A DNA stretch of 33,177 nucleotides from Avimicrobium caecorum (GTDB lineage: Bacteria; Bacillota; Clostridia; Oscillospirales; Ruminococcaceae), in the NCBI GenBank assembly GCA_904394705.1, contig CAJFNJ010000005.1, positions 1-33,177 of the forward strand, read 5' to 3'. Shown in pieces: positions 13,366 to 21,251 of the stretch (positions within the stretch are counted from its first letter, which is position 1; each line of letters starts with the position of its first letter). The notes under the pieces are model-generated. The model worked only from the letters and a program-made list of their open reading frames with translations. It was not told the origin of the DNA and did no database searches. A program made the position numbers and the translations under genes.

Positions 13366-15591
13366 TCAGTGCTTGGGGTAGAGATGGGTGCGTTCGTCCT
13401 CGATGACACCCTGCCAGTTCAGTCCGTAGGCATAGCCATAGGCATGGCCTTCGCTGTCCACATAGACTTCGTAGTCAAAGGGCTTGTCCTCACAGTGGGC
13501 TTCCACTGTTTCCATGCTGGCGGGCAGTTCCACCGGAAGCAGCGCTGAGGGTTCGGCCTTGCCGCAGATGAGATCCAGCAGCACCTGCTTCTGGACGCCG
13601 AAGTCGATGAGGATGGCGTCAGCAGCCGGTTCCAGCTCCGAGAGCACGGTGGGATTGTGCATCCGCAGGCAGACAATCACCGGTTTATCCCCCATGGCGG
13701 CCCGGGTGTCCAGCACCAGATCGAGATCCGCTTCATTGGCGGCAGTGCCGGTTTTGCCCCGGTAGCTCCGGTCGGTGAAGTCCTCCCGGAAGTCGCCGCC
13801 GGCAATGCTGGGCTGACGGGCGGTGTTGGCCTGATAGGGGCGGTACTGCAGGGTGATGGGCAGGTAGCCATTTCCGCCGGCTGCGGCTTCCTCACCGGAA
13901 TAGCCGCCGTCGGTGATGGGGCTCTCGATAAAGACGATTGCCAGATCGGCTTCCTCCGGGGTGTCGACCCACTGGAAGTACTGCTCTGCCAGCGAGCGCT
14001 CCACCGGATGGACAGTCGTCTCCGGGCTCATGCCCCGGAAGAAGTTCTTATGGGGCTGGATGGTGCGGTCGGGGATATAGACCTTCTTCCCGCAGGCAGC
14101 GGGCAGCACCGAACGGTTCTTCACCAGCACCACCGACCGGAGCTGGGCCTCATATCCGGCCTTGGCGAACGCCTCACAGCCCACCACTGCTTCGCTTTCG
14201 GCGGGGTCGAGGTAGGGGTTCTCAAACAGGCCGCACCGGAAGATATTCTTGAGCAGCCGCACGGCAGAGCGTTCCATCCGGGCACGCATGACCGGTTCGC
14301 CATACTTTTCGCAGCCCAGGCGGTAGGCTTCCAGGATCGGGCGGATGTCGCTGTTGCCGCCGAACTGATCCACGCCGTTTTCGATGGCGAGCAGATGCCG
14401 TTCCGCCTCAGTGAGGGACTCCACGCCGAAGCAGTGGCTGCACAGGGCATCCATTTCGGGATCGGGGTCCCGGGTCACGCCCCAGTCGGTGCAGACAATG
14501 CCGTCATATTCATAGGTGCCCCGGAGCAGGTCCTTGATGAGGTACTCGCTGTACGCATTGCCCACATTCTTTCCGTTTTTGATGTCCCGCTCCCAGGATA
14601 CGGTGTAATAGGGCATGATCGCCGATACACTGCCGGTGGGGCCGTTCAGCCGGAAGGCGCCCTCGGTAAAGGGCTTCAGATGGCTCTGGAAGCTGTCGCC
14701 GGGATAGACCGCATACTTGCCGAAGGCATAGTGGGCGTCCCGTCCTGCCTCGCAGGGGCCGCCGCCGGGCCAGTGCTTTGCCATGGCGCAGACACTCTCC
14801 CGTCCCCAGCCATCAGCAGTGCCCGGGGTGGTCTGCAGGCCGTCGCAGTAGAGCCGGGCCAGATCGGTCACCTGGTCGGGATGGGTGCCGAAGGTGTCCT
14901 CAAAGCGCATCCAGCGGGGTTCGGTGGCAAGATCGATCTGCGGGGAGAGGGCGGTGGTGATGCCCAGTGCCCGGTATTCCTTCGCGATGGTCTCACCGAA
15001 CTGCCGGCACACCTCCGGGGAGAAGGCGGCGGCAATGCCAAGTCCTTCGGGCCACTTGGATACATCGTTGGCACCGCTCTTGAACTCGGCCTTTGCCTTG
15101 GAAGCGCCGTGCCGGGGGTCACTGGACACATTCACCGGAATGCCCCAGGGCAGTTCCTCCGCTGCCTGCTGGATGGCATTGCTCCACCGGGCGGCAATGC
15201 CGGCGCTCTCCAGCTTCATCACCAGCACATGGCGGATGTGGTCCTGTTCCAGGAAGGCCTTCTGCTGATCGGTGAGTGCCCATCTCTCCAGGCCGCTCTC
15301 AGGGAAGGGCTTTCCGCTGTAGCTGCCCTGGAAGGGATCACCCGGCAGAGTGGGGATCATCTGATGGGGCGAATACATCATCAGTCCGGCAATCTCCTCG
15401 ATGCTCAGACGGGCAGCGAGATCCTCCGCCCGGGTCTGGGCCGGCAGACGCCAGTCCTCATAGGGGAGCAGCTGTCCGGTGCGGGCCAGATCCTTGAAGA
15501 ACAGGCCGTCCTGTTCCAGGATCGGAGCGGAAACGGTCCCGAGGACAGGGCCATCGGGATTCTGATAGAGCCTGAACGAATTCTGCGGCAT
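13366..15591 (-). CDS. Glycoside hydrolase family 3 (beta-glucosidase/beta-xylosidase type)
   Basis: GH3 enzymes release beta-linked glucose, xylose or related sugars from the non-reducing end by a retaining mechanism. I start at the ATG 15589-15591 because AGGAGG lies about 10 bases upstream; an ATG at 15681 lies beyond the promoter. The 741-residue protein has no signal peptide and is likely cytoplasmic. The N-terminal TIM-barrel part has the SSDPRHG and AKHWPGGG (272-278) substrate-site motifs. The nucleophile is probably Asp369 in GIVCTDWGV, the SDW/TDW motif of the family. The alpha/beta sandwich domain follows, with SVVLVKN and PVIVCLRMHNPTV. No fibronectin-III domain is evident. It forms a single-gene unit. 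The exact sugar specificity is not readable. Confidence 0.92.
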   Translation of the reverse strand: MPQNSFRLYQNPDGPVLGTVSAPILEQDGLFFKDLARTGQLLPYEDWRLPAQTRAEDLAARLSIEEIAGLMMYSPHQMIPTLPGDPFQGSYSGKPFPESGLERWALTDQQKAFLEQDHIRHVLVMKLESAGIAARWSNAIQQAAEELPWGIPVNVSSDPRHGASKAKAEFKSGANDVSKWPEGLGIAAAFSPEVCRQFGETIAKEYRALGITTALSPQIDLATEPRWMRFEDTFGTHPDQVTDLARLYCDGLQTTPGTADGWGRESVCAMAKHWPGGGPCEAGRDAHYAFGKYAVYPGDSFQSHLKPFTEGAFRLNGPTGSVSAIMPYYTVSWERDIKNGKNVGNAYSEYLIKDLLRGTYEYDGIVCTDWGVTRDPDPEMDALCSHCFGVESLTEAERHLLAIENGVDQFGGNSDIRPILEAYRLGCEKYGEPVMRARMERSAVRLLKNIFRCGLFENPYLDPAESEAVVGCEAFAKAGYEAQLRSVVLVKNRSVLPAACGKKVYIPDRTIQPHKNFFRGMSPETTVHPVERSLAEQYFQWVDTPEEADLAIVFIESPITDGGYSGEEAAAGGNGYLPITLQYRPYQANTARQPSIAGGDFREDFTDRSYRGKTGTAANEADLDLVLDTRAAMGDKPVIVCLRMHNPTVLSELEPAADAILIDFGVQKQVLLDLICGKAEPSALLPVELPASMETVEAHCEDKPFDYEVYVDSEGHAYGYAYGLNWQGVIEDERTHLYPKH

Positions 15592-15639
15592 AGATTGTGT
15601 TCCTCCTTTTGGGGTGGGTAATAAAGGCTTCTGAAAGAA

Positions 15640-15669
15640 AGTATAGCACAGAACCGGACATCCGCTCAA
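15640..15669 (-). promoter_or_regulatory. Promoter of the GH3 gene
   Basis: On the minus strand TTGAGC (15664-15669) and TATACT (15640-15645) are 18 bases apart, with an extended -10 TG. The leader is about 40 bases. Confidence 0.65.
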
Positions 15670-15683
15670 GAATTCCGGCACAG

Positions 15684-15719
15684 AAAAAGTCCCCCGACAG
15701 CATCAGACTGTCGGGGGAC
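15684..15719 (-). terminator. Terminator of the polyamine transport operon
   Basis: On the minus strand GTCCCCCGACAG pairs with CTGTCGGGGGAC around a 7-base loop and is followed by five T residues. It lies 28 bases after the potD stop. Confidence 0.93.
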
Positions 15720-15746
15720 CTGGGAAAATCCGGTTGATTCAGGGGG

Positions 15747-16838
15747 TTATGCCTTGGAAGCCTTGACCTTGATCCACAGCTCCGAGAGAATCTTCTTCAG
15801 AGTCTGGTTATCGTGGAAGACCTCGTCCTTCTCATAGCCGGAACGGGGCAGGTAAGCTTCGTTGTTCTCGTAGTAGCCGCCCTCACCGCTCAGGGTGTCC
15901 AGAACTTCCTGGTTGGAGGAAGCATAGCCTACATATTCCGAGTTGCCATAGGAGGCATCATAGCTCAGCACATAGTTGATGAACTCATGAGCCAGAGCCG
16001 GGTTCTCGGCATTGGCGGGGATTACCATGGCATCGCTCCACAGGTTGGTGCCTTCAGTGGGCATCCAGTAGCTCATGTCCTCATTGGTGTCCAGCACATA
16101 GGCAGCATCGCCCGAGTACATCACAGCGATGTCCTTGTTGCCGTTTGCCATGCCGTCGATGACCTCATCGGTTACATAGACAGGCTCCATGGTGTTGTTC
16201 ATCTCCAGCAGCCACTCATAGGCAGCCTGGATCTCGTCCTCGTTCTCGGTGTTCATCGAATAGCCCAGAGCCTTGAATGCAGTCATGAAGGCATCACGCT
16301 CCGAGTCGTACATGTAGATGTGACCGGCATACTTGGTATCCTTGAGGATATTCCAGCCCTCAGCCTCTACATCAGCGGGATCTACATTGTTGTGGTTGTA
16401 AACGATACCCACATTGCCCCAGAAGTAGGGAACCGAGTAGGTGTTGTCCGGGTCATAGGGGAGGTTCTTGACGCCTTCAGCCAGGTTTGCGATATTGGGG
16501 ATCTTGGAGAGATCCAGCTCCTGGAGCATACCTTCACTGATCAGACGCTCGATCATATAATCCGAGGGAACCAGCACATCATAGGAATCGCCGCCCTGGA
16601 GCTTGGTGTACATCATCTCGTTGGAATCGAAGTACTCCACGATAACCTTGACACCGAATTCCTTTTCGAAATCCGAGATCAGATTCTCGCCCATATACTC
16701 GCCCCAGTTATAGAGCTTGAGGGTGTCGGAACCGTACTTGGCTACGGCATCTTCGGTGCTGCCGCCGTTGTCGCTGCTGCAGCCGGTAGCGGCAAACAGC
16801 ATGGCACCAGCCAGCATCATGGCAATCAGTTTTTTCAT
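15747..16838 (-). CDS. potD: Spermidine/putrescine-binding lipoprotein
   Basis: PotD captures polyamines outside the membrane and delivers them to PotBC. The 363-residue protein has a lipoprotein signal peptide with lipobox AATGC (Cys20) and a short Ser/Asp/Gly linker. The periplasmic-binding fold follows: LKLYNWGEYMGENLISDF near the start, YDVLVPSDYMIERL, VPYFWGNVGIVYN and AVMYSGDAAYVL, with the Trp/Tyr/Asp residues typical of polyamine-binding pockets. The start ATG overlaps the potC stop by 4 bases (ATGA), and an AAGGAG site lies inside the end of potC. It is the last gene of the operon, 28 bases before a terminator. Family assignment is firm; putrescine versus spermidine preference is not known. 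Confidence 0.95.
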   Translation of the reverse strand: MKKLIAMMLAGAMLFAATGCSSDNGGSTEDAVAKYGSDTLKLYNWGEYMGENLISDFEKEFGVKVIVEYFDSNEMMYTKLQGGDSYDVLVPSDYMIERLISEGMLQELDLSKIPNIANLAEGVKNLPYDPDNTYSVPYFWGNVGIVYNHNNVDPADVEAEGWNILKDTKYAGHIYMYDSERDAFMTAFKALGYSMNTENEDEIQAAYEWLLEMNNTMEPVYVTDEVIDGMANGNKDIAVMYSGDAAYVLDTNEDMSYWMPTEGTNLWSDAMVIPANAENPALAHEFINYVLSYDASYGNSEYVGYASSNQEVLDTLSGEGGYYENNEAYLPRSGYEKDEVFHDNQTLKKILSELWIKVKASKA

Positions 16839-17629
16839 GCTTTTGTTCTCCTTTTTTCTCTGATAATCGGTACTACATTCACAATGATCAGCACAACCGT
16901 AATCAGTGCGATGACCAGGGTGGACAGGGCATTGATGGACGGATTTACACGCTTGCTCATGGTGTAGACCAGAATGGATATATTGTTTACACCATTGCCG
17001 GTGACAAAGTAGGAAATTACAAAGTCATCGAAGCTCATGGTGAAAGCAATCAGCGCACCGGAAACGATACCCGGCATGATCTGCGGCACAATGACCTTGG
17101 TCAGGGCCTGCAGCGGAGTAGCACCCAGATCCAGGGCGGCATCGGCGAGGTTGGGGTCCAGGGACCGCAGCTTCGGGGTAACCGACAGGATCACATAGGG
17201 GGTACAGAACATGATGTGGGCCAGCAGCATGGTAGTCAGGCCCTTGTTGACGCCCAGAGAGCTGAAGAACATCAGCAGTCCGATGGCGGTGACGATCTCC
17301 GGGTTCATCACCGGGAGGTTGTTGACCTGTTCCACCACATTGCGCAGCAGCTTGCGGGAACGGGAGAGACCGATGGCAGCCAGGGTGCCCACGATGGTGG
17401 AGACGATGGTAGCCACCACAGCCACAAAGATGGTATAGCCCACCGCTTCCATCATGGTGCGGTCGGAGAACATCTTCTCATACCACTGGAGGGAGAAGCC
17501 GCTGAAGTGGGTGAGGGAGCGGGAATCGTTGAAGGAAAAGACAACGATATAGATAATGGGCAGATAGAAGAACAGGACCGTCAGGCCCAGCAGGAGCTTG
17601 GAAGCAAGGGAATGTTTTTGTTTCTGCAT
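16835..17629 (-). CDS. potC: Spermidine/putrescine ABC transporter permease
   Basis: This is the second of two inner-membrane permease subunits for polyamine import. The 264-residue protein has about six hydrophobic segments, beginning with LLLGLTVLFFYLPIIYIVVF. The cytoplasmic EAA loop that docks the ATPase reads DAALDLGATPLQALTKVIVP in the fourth quarter. The C-terminal tail is short and basic. The start lies 4 bases after the potB stop and the gene overlaps potD by 4 bases, so the three are translationally coupled. Length and motifs are normal for the family. Confidence 0.95.
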   Translation of the reverse strand: MQKQKHSLASKLLLGLTVLFFYLPIIYIVVFSFNDSRSLTHFSGFSLQWYEKMFSDRTMMEAVGYTIFVAVVATIVSTIVGTLAAIGLSRSRKLLRNVVEQVNNLPVMNPEIVTAIGLLMFFSSLGVNKGLTTMLLAHIMFCTPYVILSVTPKLRSLDPNLADAALDLGATPLQALTKVIVPQIMPGIVSGALIAFTMSFDDFVISYFVTGNGVNNISILVYTMSKRVNPSINALSTLVIALITVVLIIVNVVPIIREKRRTKA

Positions 17630-17633
17630 ATGC

Positions 17634-18473
17634 TCAGTCCTCCTTTCCGCGGGCAGCGGGGTCGGTATCCACCTTGCGGGTGATATACATGGAAATCATG
17701 ATGATGACCGCCATAATCAGCGAGATGGCACTGCCGAAGTTCCAGTCGCCGCTGGTGAGGAACTGGGTTTCGATGACATTGCCGATGAGCACATACTGAC
17801 CGCCGCCCAGCAGCTTGGGGATAAAGAAGCTGGATACTGCCGGCAGGAACACCAGGGTGATGCCGCTGAGGACACCAGGCAGGCTCAGCGGAAGGGTGAC
17901 CCGCAGGAAGCTCTGCACCTTGTTGGCGCCCAGATCGGCTGCGGCCTCCAGATAGCTCTTGTCCATCTTGGTGAGGGAGGTGTGGATCTGCAGGATCATG
18001 AACGGGATAAAGTTGTAGACCATACCCAGTACCACAGCGAAGGTGGTGTACATCATCTTGAACGGCCCGATGCCGAACAGCCCCAGCAGGCTGTTGATGA
18101 GGCCGCCGTCCTGGAGGATACCCACCCAGGCGTAGGTGCGCACCATCATATTGATCCAGGTGGGCATGGTGATCACCAGTACCCAGAACATATTGCTCTT
18201 TTCCGAGCGCTGGGCAATGGCGTAGGCGATGGGATAGCCCACCAGCACACAGATGATGGTGGTGATCACCGCAATGAACAGCGAACGCCACAGCACATCC
18301 AGAAAGACCTGGTCACTGAAGAACCGGGCGAAGTTATCGAGGGTAAAGCGAATGGTAGTGACATCGTTGCCGGCGGTGGTGAAGGCATAGAGCACAATCA
18401 TCAGCATGGGGGCTACGATCATCACAGCGATCCACGCCACATAGGGGTAGACCATATTGCGGAATTGTTTCAT
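17634..18473 (-). CDS. potB: Spermidine/putrescine ABC transporter permease
   Basis: This is the first permease subunit of the polyamine importer, 279 residues with about six membrane segments. The N-terminus (YPYVAWIAVMIVAPMLMIVLY) forms the first helix. WINMMVRTYAWVGIL is a well-conserved PotB signature. The EAA loop reads LEAAADLGANKVQSFLRVTL. The start is 13 bases after the potA stop. Length and domain order are ordinary. Together with PotC it should form the heterodimeric channel driven by PotA. Confidence 0.96.
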   Translation of the reverse strand: MKQFRNMVYPYVAWIAVMIVAPMLMIVLYAFTTAGNDVTTIRFTLDNFARFFSDQVFLDVLWRSLFIAVITTIICVLVGYPIAYAIAQRSEKSNMFWVLVITMPTWINMMVRTYAWVGILQDGGLINSLLGLFGIGPFKMMYTTFAVVLGMVYNFIPFMILQIHTSLTKMDKSYLEAAADLGANKVQSFLRVTLPLSLPGVLSGITLVFLPAVSSFFIPKLLGGGQYVLIGNVIETQFLTSGDWNFGSAISLIMAVIIMISMYITRKVDTDPAARGKED

Positions 18474-18486
18474 CGGTCACGCCCCC

Positions 18487-20055
18487 TTAGTTCTTGGACA
18501 TGATGTGGATATCCTCCGGCTGGAAGGAAAGTCCCACGATGTCGCCCACCTCATACTTGTCGGTGGTGTCCACCTTGTATTCATAACCCTCGGTGGAGAA
18601 GGTCACATCATAGACGCCGGGAGTGATGGTCTCGGGATCGAAGTCATAGTGGACATTGGTGATCTCCACCGCCTTGCCGTCCTCCAGGCTCCAGGCCGAG
18701 GCATTGGCCCAGGTCTTGAGGTCGGTATCCAGAGCGATGGATTCGGTGATCTCATCGGCGTTCTTGAAGAAGTTCACCGCGAAGATCTCCTCTTCGTACT
18801 CCTTGTTGGCAACACGGTTTTCGTCCTTGACGATCATGTTGACGGTGACTGAGGTGCCGGCTGCGGTGGAGAAGGTAACCGGATAGGTACCGTTTTCCTT
18901 CTTGATCTGGTAGACCACATCCTTGATGGATACGAACTCATCGGTGTCGGGGTTCCAGGCCTGGGCGTCGGCACGGGCAATGATGGTGGCGGCATCCAGC
19001 TCATCCACATCGGCGGTGTCCAGATAGAAGTCGTTGGCGGACATCTTCTCATTGGCCTCGGCATTGAAGACCGGCTTGCCGTCCTTTACCACCATCTTGA
19101 CGGTGATGGCGGTACCCAGCTTGGTCTCCACCACGGTTTCGTAGTGAACGCCCTTGAACAGTACGCTCCTGACAATGCCCCGGAGTTTGCCTTCGGTGCG
19201 GGGAACGATGTCCAGGTCCTCGGGACGGATTACCACATCCACTGCCTCATTCTTGTCAAAGCCGAAGTCCACACAGTCAAAGACCTTGTCCTCGAACATG
19301 ACCTTGTAGTCCTCAAGCATCACGCCGTCGATGATGTTGCTCTCGCCGATGAAGTTGGCCACATACTCGTTGACGGGCTCGTTGTAGATGTCGGTGGGGG
19401 AGCCGATCTGCTGGATCTCGCCCTCCTTCATAACGACGATCTTGTCCGACATGGTCAGGGCCTCTTCCTGGTCGTGGGTTACAAAGATGAAGGTAATGCC
19501 CACTTCCTGCTGGATGCGCTTGAGCTCATGCTGCATCTCCTGACGCAGCTTGTGGTCCAGGGCGCCCAGAGGTTCGTCCAGCAGCAGGACGCTCGGCTCA
19601 TTGACCAGCGCACGGGCAATGGCGACACGCTGCTGCTGACCGCCGCTCATCTCGGTGACATTGCGGTCGGCATAGTCCTCCAGGTTCACCAGCTTGAGCA
19701 TACGCATTACCTTCTGCTCGATGATGTCCTTGGGTTCCTTCTTGATCTTCAGGCCGAAGGCAATGTTGTTGTATACATTCATGTGGGGGAACAGGGCGTA
19801 TTTCTGGAATACGGTGTTGATCTCCCGCTTGTAGGGCGGTACCTTGCTGATATCCTGTCCATCGAAGAGCACATGGCCTTCGGTGGGTTCCAGGAAGCCG
19901 CCGAGAATACGCAGAAGGGTGGTTTTGCCGCAGCCGCTGGGGCCCAGCAGGGTGACAAACTCATTTTCATAGATATCCAGGCTGACACCCTTGAGTACCA
20001 GCTTTCCGTCAAATTCCTTGACGATGTTCTTGAATTCGATCAGCTTCTTTTCCAT
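18487..20055 (-). CDS. potA: Polyamine ABC transporter ATPase with Ig-like repeats inside its TOBE domain
   Basis: This is the cytoplasmic ATPase that powers PotBCD. The 522-residue protein is far longer than the usual 350-380. The ATPase domain is standard: Walker A GPSGCGKTT (38-46), signature MSGGQQQR (136-143), Walker B LLLDEP (157-162) and switch THDQ (193-196). The TOBE domain starts normally (VVIRPEDLDIVP, then SVLFKGVHYETVVET to 311) and finishes normally (YEYKVDTTDKYEVGDIVGLS from 491, then QPEDIHIM). Between them sit two tandem repeats, about 314-399 and 400-490. Each begins GT-x-TV-x-M-VKD and ends in VTFST. Removing them leaves about 345 residues, a normal PotA. The repeats resemble Ig-like modules of surface proteins. 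AGGAG precedes the ATG. It is co-transcribed with the upstream regulator. Confidence 0.95.
   Translation of the reverse strand: MEKKLIEFKNIVKEFDGKLVLKGVSLDIYENEFVTLLGPSGCGKTTLLRILGGFLEPTEGHVLFDGQDISKVPPYKREINTVFQKYALFPHMNVYNNIAFGLKIKKEPKDIIEQKVMRMLKLVNLEDYADRNVTEMSGGQQQRVAIARALVNEPSVLLLDEPLGALDHKLRQEMQHELKRIQQEVGITFIFVTHDQEEALTMSDKIVVMKEGEIQQIGSPTDIYNEPVNEYVANFIGESNIIDGVMLEDYKVMFEDKVFDCVDFGFDKNEAVDVVIRPEDLDIVPRTEGKLRGIVRSVLFKGVHYETVVETKLGTAITVKMVVKDGKPVFNAEANEKMSANDFYLDTADVDELDAATIIARADAQAWNPDTDEFVSIKDVVYQIKKENGTYPVTFSTAAGTSVTVNMIVKDENRVANKEYEEEIFAVNFFKNADEITESIALDTDLKTWANASAWSLEDGKAVEITNVHYDFDPETITPGVYDVTFSTEGYEYKVDTTDKYEVGDIVGLSFQPEDIHIMSKN
18586..19116 (-). repeat. Two tandem Ig-like modules inserted in potA
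   Basis: Unit 1 is coded by about 18859-19116 (86 residues) and unit 2 by about 18586-18858 (91 residues). Shared landmarks in order: GTxxTVxMxVKD, a NDF/NFF aromatic motif, AxAW, VxIxxV, and a final GxYxVTFST. The units abut without a linker and stay in frame with both halves of the TOBE domain. GC content looks like the rest of the operon. The fold is inferred from the pattern, not tested. Confidence 0.75.
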
Positions 20056-20102
20056 ACAGAAAGAGGCTCCTTTCTTTTTCCGCAGTCAGGATAACAGTCC
20101 GC

Positions 20103-20636
20103 TCAGAACAGAGGCGGGGTGGAGATCCACAGCACTTTGGCAGTGGTTTTCTTTTCATTTTTAAGGTAGTGGCGGTTCTTTCCCGAGAGATAGAAGGTCT
20201 CGCCCTTGTGCAGGGTATAGCTCTTTTCCCCGGAGATCAGCACCACCGAACCTTCGATGATATAGCCGAACTCCTCACCGCTGTGGGGGTCCATGGCAAA
20301 GGATTCCCCGCCCTGGGGCAGTTCCAGCAGAATGGGTTCCATCTCATTTTTCTGGGTATTGGGCACGATCCAGTTCACCGTGCAGTGATCCCGTTCATCC
20401 ACAAAGAAATCCCGTTTGCGGAAGACGATGCGCTCCTCCTTGTCCTCCTTGAAGAATTCGGACAGGCTGGTGCCCAGCGCCTCTACAATATCGTTGAGGG
20501 TGGCAATGGACGGGGAAGTGAGGTTGCGTTCCGTCTGGGAGAGAAAGCCCTTGGTCAGCTCGCTTCGGCTGGCCAGCTCTTCCAGGGTCAGCCCCTTCTG
20601 GATGCGGAGCTGCTTGATTTTATGGCCGATATCCAA
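20103..20636 (-). CDS. XRE-family transcriptional regulator with C-terminal cupin domain
   Basis: The 177-residue protein joins an XRE helix-turn-helix (about 5-60: IKQLRIQKGLTLEELASRS, then FLSQTERNLTSPSIATL) to a small cupin domain (about 95-170: SGEEFGYIIEGSVVLI, ETFYLSGKNRHYLKN). This pairing is typical of PuuR-like regulators of polyamine genes, where the cupin senses a small ligand. I start it at the TTG 20634-20636 because GAGG lies at a proper distance and the conserved domain begins immediately after. It is the first gene of the pot operon, 47 bases before potA, so it probably controls its own operon. Repressor function is inferred. Confidence 0.88.
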   Translation of the reverse strand: MDIGHKIKQLRIQKGLTLEELASRSELTKGFLSQTERNLTSPSIATLNDIVEALGTSLSEFFKEDKEERIVFRKRDFFVDERDHCTVNWIVPNTQKNEMEPILLELPQGGESFAMDPHSGEEFGYIIEGSVVLISGEKSYTLHKGETFYLSGKNRHYLKNEKKTTAKVLWISTPPLF

Positions 20637-20668
20637 ATTGACGCCTCGCTTTCTGTGTGCAGTAATAT

Positions 20669-20760
20669 TAAACCGCAAAGTTATTTTTACTAAACCGAGA
20701 ATATTATACAATATTTTGCCGGAAAATCAATAGTTGGTAAACTAAAAGTTTAATAAACCG
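20669..20760 (-). promoter_or_regulatory. Candidate operator cluster of the pot operon
   Basis: The heptamer CGGTTTA (minus strand) occurs three times: 20669-20675, 20691-20697 and 20754-20760. Starts are 22 and 63 bases apart, about 2 and 6 helical turns, so all copies face the same side. One overlaps the predicted transcript start, one lies in the leader and one lies upstream of the -35 box. Overlapping palindromes AAACT-AAA-AGTTT (20739-20751) and GTTTA-A-TAAAC (20748-20758) sit beside the distal copy. Confidence 0.5.
20703..20730 (-). promoter_or_regulatory. Promoter of the pot operon
   Basis: On the minus strand TTGATT (20725-20730) and a consensus TATAAT (20703-20708) are 16 bases apart. 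The predicted leader to the TTG start at 20636 is about 60 bases. Confidence 0.75.
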
Positions 20761-20763
20761 AAC

Positions 20764-21095
20764 ATTTTTCCAAAATGCAATAAAATCTGCCGCGCAGGGG
20801 GCTGCCTTTGTGGGTTTTGCTGACAAAAACTGCTGTTTTGTGCAGGATCTTCCGGAATGCTCCGGTACGCCGGGAAATCGGCAGGTGAATTTTATGTTTA
20901 ATATAAGTAAATTTCCCCGCGCGAAAGCGGGTCATGCGTGCCGGCGGGGTGAAAACCGGTTTCCAGACCGGCATCGGAACCGGAAAACGGCCCGGCCCGG
21001 AGAGTTACGGGTGGGAAAACTGTACAAGAAGCCTGTGTAAAATCCGCGGGTGTTTTCAAAATAGTCATAGAATTTACAGTTTTTTCACCTTCGCC
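20764..21095. other. Divergent intergenic region without recognised content
   Basis: This 330-base stretch lies between the pot operon promoter region and the BMP operon promoter. No frame gives a plausible protein. A CCGG-rich patch (about 20955-21000) and a GC-rich pair CCCCGCGCGAAAGCGGG (20916-20932, able to form a short hairpin) are visible, but I recognise no known RNA. Confidence 0.35.
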
Positions 21096-21124
21096 TTGAC
21101 GAGGCGCATCGGGCAGTGTAGAAT
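21096..21124 (+). promoter_or_regulatory. Promoter of the BMP-type ABC transporter operon
   Basis: TTGACG (21096-21101) and TAGAAT (21119-21124) are 17 bases apart. The predicted transcript begins near 21131, giving a leader of about 120 bases. Confidence 0.8.
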
Positions 21125-21136
21125 AAAGGTGTAAAA

Positions 21137-21191
21137 GCTATCCAGAGTGGGAAAGAACAGGGTTTCTTATTTCGGGTAGCGTTTTTATTTT
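21137..21191 (+). other. Terminator-like hairpin at the start of the BMP operon leader
   Basis: GCTATCC (21137-21143) pairs with GGGTAGC (21174-21180) with one G-U pair. An inner AAGAA/TTCTT stem closes the loop, and GTTTTTATTTT follows directly. It begins about 6 bases after the predicted transcript start. It may act as an attenuator or release a short RNA, or simply protect the 5' end. It does not match the purine, guanidine or preQ1 aptamers as I know them. Confidence 0.5.
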
Positions 21192-21251
21192 CATCCGGGC
21201 CGCTCCGGACTATGGGCGGCAGGTCAAACAAAAGACAGGAGGCAATCACAG

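Noticed and set aside
13657..15621. A 654-codon plus-strand open frame
   Set aside because: It is the complement of the GH3 gene, low in recognisable motifs and without a ribosome site.
21131..21251. Purine riboswitch before the nucleoside transporter operon
   Set aside because: The three-way junction and conserved loop sequences of the purine aptamer are not visible; only a simple long hairpin with a T-tract is present.
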